The translations under genes and the position numbers were made by a program. Shown here piece after piece: positions 13,306-14,585 of a DNA stretch of 14,585 nt. This stretch comes from DATHVI01 sp035461385 (GTDB taxonomy: Bacteria > Actinomycetota > Thermoleophilia > Solirubrobacterales > 70-9), in the NCBI GenBank assembly GCA_035461385.1, contig DATHVI010000066.1:1-14585 (forward strand). Direction: 5' to 3'. How positions within the stretch are numbered: position 1 is the stretch's first letter; every line of letters starts with the position of its first letter. The notes under the pieces were generated by a model. It made no database searches, was not told where the DNA came from, and saw nothing but the letters and a program-made list of their open reading frames with translations.

Positions 13306-13334
13306 GGAGGAGGCGGCGGATAATGCCTTCGTGA
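13306..13334 (+). promoter_or_regulatory. folP start region: Shine-Dalgarno-like GGAGGAGG, GATAAT hexamer and a 3-codon mini-ORF
   Basis: GATAAT (13319-13324) is 6 nt before GTG 13331, matching the leaderless pattern. GGAGGAGG (13306-13313) is too far from that GTG (17 nt) but 9 nt from ATG 13323, which opens a three-codon frame (ATG CCT TCG TGA) whose stop overlaps the folP GTG. Either leaderless initiation or termination-reinitiation could serve folP. Confidence 0.45.
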
Positions 13335-14164
13335 TCGCGCGGCTGATGGGAATCGTCAACGTCACCCCCGACTCGTTCTCGGACGGGGGGCTGTTCCTCG
13401 ACACCGAGGCCGCGGTCGCGCACGGTCGCGAGCTTGCCGCCCAGGGGGCCGAGATCCTCGATGTCGGCGGCGAGTCGACCCGGCCCGGGGCCGAGGGGGT
13501 GAGCGCCGAGGTCGAGCTCGCGCGGGTCGGCCCGGTGGTCGAGCAGCTCGCGCCCCGCGACGGCAACGGCGCCGCGCAGGTGTCGATCGACACCTCGAAG
13601 CTCGCCGTCGCTCAGGCGGCGCTCGACTCCGGGGCCGAGATCGTCAACGACGTCACCGCACTGCGCCGCGACCGCGAGATCGCCGGCCTCTGCGCCGACC
13701 GGCGCGCGACCCTGGTGCTGATGCACATGCAGGGCGAGCCGCGGACGATGCAGCGCGACCCGACCTACGGCGACGTCGTCGACGACGTGCGCGCGTTCCT
13801 CGAGCGCCAGATGGAGCTCGCGGTTCGCGAGGGCCTCTCGGAGCGGCGGATCTGGATCGACCCCGGGATCGGGTTCGGGAAGACGGTCGCGCACAACCTC
13901 GAGCTGATCCGCCGGCTCGGCGAGCTTCGCCGGCTCGGCCGGCCGATCGTCATCGGCACCTCGCGGAAGACGTTCATCGGCAAGCTCACCGGGCGCGAGG
14001 TCGGCGACCGCCTCGGCGGCACGGTCGCCTCGAGCGTCCTCGCCCTGCGCGCCGGGGCGGAGGTGCTGCGGGTCCACGACGTCGCCGAGCTGCGCCAGGC
14101 CGTCACCGTCGCCGAGGCGATCCTCGGCCGCCGCGAGTGGCGGGCGCAGGCTGCGGCACGATAG
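13331..14164 (+). CDS. folP: Dihydropteroate synthase
   Basis: The 277-residue protein condenses 6-hydroxymethyl-dihydropterin pyrophosphate with p-aminobenzoate in folate synthesis and is the target of sulfonamides. It has all family signatures: MGIVNVTPDSFSDGG (6-20), EILDVGGESTRPGA (41-54), VSIDTSK, EIVNDVTAL, the pterin-site DPGIGFGKT, and SRKTFIG followed later by LRVHDV. Length and motif order are normal for the TIM-barrel family, with no missing residues. GTG 13331 is the start that directly precedes the conserved core (MIARLMGIVNVTPDSF). The stop is 9 nt before folB. In many actinobacteria folE lies between ftsH and folP; here it does not, so GTP cyclohydrolase must be encoded elsewhere. 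Confidence 0.96.
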   Translation: MIARLMGIVNVTPDSFSDGGLFLDTEAAVAHGRELAAQGAEILDVGGESTRPGAEGVSAEVELARVGPVVEQLAPRDGNGAAQVSIDTSKLAVAQAALDSGAEIVNDVTALRRDREIAGLCADRRATLVLMHMQGEPRTMQRDPTYGDVVDDVRAFLERQMELAVREGLSERRIWIDPGIGFGKTVAHNLELIRRLGELRRLGRPIVIGTSRKTFIGKLTGREVGDRLGGTVASSVLALRAGAEVLRVHDVAELRQAVTVAEAILGRREWRAQAAAR

Positions 14165-14167
14165 GTT
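14162..14167 (+). promoter_or_regulatory. Putative internal -10 hexamer TAGGTT for folB
   Basis: TAGGTT overlaps the folP TAG stop and is followed by 6 nt and GTG 14174. It may add a leaderless folB transcript to read-through from folP. Confidence 0.4.
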
Positions 14168-14173
14168 GGCGGG

Positions 14174-14585
14174 GTGGAGGGCTCCGGCAACGACGACACG
14201 GTTGCGGTCGAGGTCGAGCTCCGCGGGCTCTCCATCTACACCCACCACGGGGTCAGCGAGGCCGAGCGCGAGGTCGGCCAGCGGCTCGAGATCGACGTCT
14301 CGTTCGACGTCCCCGACTGCGACGCGGTGCTCACCGACCGGGTCGAGGACACGGTGGACTACGCCGAGGTCTGCGACATCGTCGCCCTCGCCGCGACCGA
14401 GCGCAGCTACCGGACCCTGGAGCGTCTCTGCCAGGTGATCGCCGAGCGCCTGATCGAGCGCTTCGACTGCGAGGAGGTCACGGTCCGCGCCGCGAAGCCC
14501 GAGCCGCCGCTTCCCCTCGCCATCCAGGAAGTCGCCGTGGAGGTAACCCACGAGCGGCCGGTGGATGAGGACGACGAGGACGAGG
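14174..14585 (+). CDS. folB: Dihydroneopterin aldolase (3' end outside window)
   Basis: From GTG 14174 the frame is open to the right edge, giving 137 residues; the end is not in the window. The sequence matches FolB, which cleaves 7,8-dihydroneopterin to 6-hydroxymethyl-dihydropterin and glycolaldehyde and so feeds FolP. Visible are ELRGLSIYTHHGVSEAERE (15-33) with the active-site Glu, DTVDYAEVCD (61-70) with the conserved Tyr, LERLCQVIAERL, and VTVRAAKPEPPLP containing the catalytic Lys. The visible part already covers a typical FolB length (about 120 residues). The last residues are an acidic run (DEDDEDE), so this is either a charged C-terminal tail or a linker to a further domain such as FolK; the edge hides which. 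Confidence 0.93.
   Translation, partial: MEGSGNDDTVAVEVELRGLSIYTHHGVSEAEREVGQRLEIDVSFDVPDCDAVLTDRVEDTVDYAEVCDIVALAATERSYRTLERLCQVIAERLIERFDCEEVTVRAAKPEPPLPLAIQEVAVEVTHERPVDEDDEDE

Noticed and set aside
12680..14551. 623-codon minus-strand open frame across ftsH, folP and folB
   Set aside because: It spans three unrelated conserved genes and the intergenic gap, and shows no domain-like sequence.

Overview
The window is very GC-rich and almost fully coding. Small GTG-started genes, many TANNNT hexamers a few bases before start codons, and the gene content point to an actinobacterium, most likely of the class Thermoleophilia (Solirubrobacterales-like). That placement is inferred from gene style and recalled neighbourhoods, not from a marker-gene search. 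No IS element, phage gene, CRISPR array, tRNA or rRNA was seen.

Left part (1-3180, minus strand): the N-terminal part of an uncharacterised protein runs off the left edge. Upstream of it is a large secreted cell-wall enzyme combining a lytic transglycosylase domain, a degenerate M23 (LytM-like) domain and an M15-type peptidase domain. Its promoter (TTGAAA, 17 nt, TAGCGT) lies in a divergent intergenic region with two perfect inverted repeats.

Middle part (3334-7294): two small helical proteins flank a purine nucleoside/uridine phosphorylase-family gene on the opposite strand. That gene overlaps the first small gene tail to tail, and its start codon lies at the edge of the promoter of the second. 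The second small gene heads a tight operon with an atypical NAD-epimerase-like SDR and a PlsC-like acyltransferase, a pair also known in other actinobacteria. A small SCP2-like protein follows from its own promoter.

Right part (7295-14585): a 318-nt gap holds a good promoter and a run of perfect hairpins, a candidate structured RNA. Then come a fusion of a MerR-type helix-turn-helix with a class III nucleotidyl cyclase, a 102-bp tandem repeat, and the conserved block tilS-hpt-ftsH (tRNA-Ile lysidine synthetase, hypoxanthine phosphoribosyltransferase, membrane AAA+ protease). Folate genes folP and folB follow, folB running off the right edge. No folE lies between ftsH and folP.

A recurring rule is visible. 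Genes that head a transcription unit usually have a -10-like hexamer 6-11 nt before their start and no Shine-Dalgarno sequence (leaderless pattern). Some operon-internal genes instead use a Shine-Dalgarno sequence (the epimerase-like gene, tilS) or stop/start overlap (hpt). No convincing U-tract terminator was found anywhere.
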